64,000 bases of DNA. Origin: Paenibacillus amylolyticus (GTDB taxonomy: Bacteria; Bacillota; Bacilli; Paenibacillales; Paenibacillaceae). Positions 63,912-64,000 of this stretch are shown one piece after another. Position 1 is the stretch's first letter; every line of letters starts with the position of its first letter. The notes below the pieces were generated by a model. It saw only the letters and a program-made list of their open reading frames with translations, was not told the origin of the DNA and searched no databases. The stretch covers positions 62,001 through 126,000 of the forward strand of contig NZ_RIAS01000017.1 of assembly GCF_003719335.1 (NCBI RefSeq), written 5' to 3'. Made by a program: the position numbers and the translations under genes.

Positions 63912-64000
63912 AGTCAGCAACTCCTTCGCTGAGTTAAAATAAGTAGGAATAACAGGTCAAGTTTCATGTAATCTTTTTCCAATCATTGCTTATGTTTGAA

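Noticed and set aside
1..64000. CRISPR arrays, tRNA, rRNA, phage genes, replication origins
   Set aside because: I looked for evenly spaced repeats, conserved RNA cores, and phage or origin features and saw none.

Overview
The window looks like a chromosomal segment from a Paenibacillus-type firmicute. Nothing here fixes the species. The reasons are a moderate GC content, strong AGGAGG-type ribosome binding sites with frequent GTG and TTG starts, many secreted glycoside hydrolases, and repeated 'two LplB/LplC-type permeases + lipoprotein + YesM/YesN two-component pair' sugar-uptake cassettes. I saw no rRNA, tRNA, CRISPR array or prophage.

Layout. 1-11200: a secreted GH16 beta-glucanase with three N-terminal repeat modules, a type I methionine aminopeptidase, a decayed FAD oxidoreductase, an MFS exporter with a macrolide-type glycosyltransferase, an alkaline phosphatase divergent from an AzgA-type purine permease (whose leader can form an attenuator-like structure), and a membrane-anchored alpha/beta hydrolase. 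11500-20200: a sugar locus with a GH95 fucosidase, a LacI regulator, two permeases, a binding protein and a GH30 hydrolase, linked by matching AAAACGTTTT operators. 20460-27400: a YesN/YesM pair convergent with a second ABC sugar cassette. 27700-31000: an ECF sigma factor fused to a dead peptidase-like domain, a paralogue of the alpha/beta hydrolase that shares its promoter layout, and an NAD(P)-binding protein. 31200-38600: an eight-gene, tightly overlapping operon that appears to import and hydrolyse a phosphodiester or similar phosphoester (small protein, PHP hydrolase, GDPD-like enzyme, LacI regulator, complete ABC importer). 38650-44050: VOC protein, tandem GH43, GH144-like glucanase with two LacI-type operators, and an APH-fold kinase. 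44040-51840: an IS remnant, then a third ABC cassette followed by its own YesM/YesN pair. 51860-61400: LacI-type regulator divergent from an FAD oxidoreductase, a SurA-like secreted protein, a large parallel beta-helix protein, a transglutaminase-like protein with an AraC regulator, a small membrane protein and an SDR. 61570-63911: urease with fused gamma/beta subunits and the alpha subunit.

Taken together the region is mainly for sensing, uptake and breakdown of plant or fungal polysaccharides and phosphate esters. The less expected items are the sigma/pseudo-peptidase fusion, the shared Pho-box-like promoter of two hydrolase paralogues, the phosphodiester operon whose GDPD lacks the usual active-site Arg, and two copies of a 66-67 bp palindromic repeat, one of them nested in a terminator.
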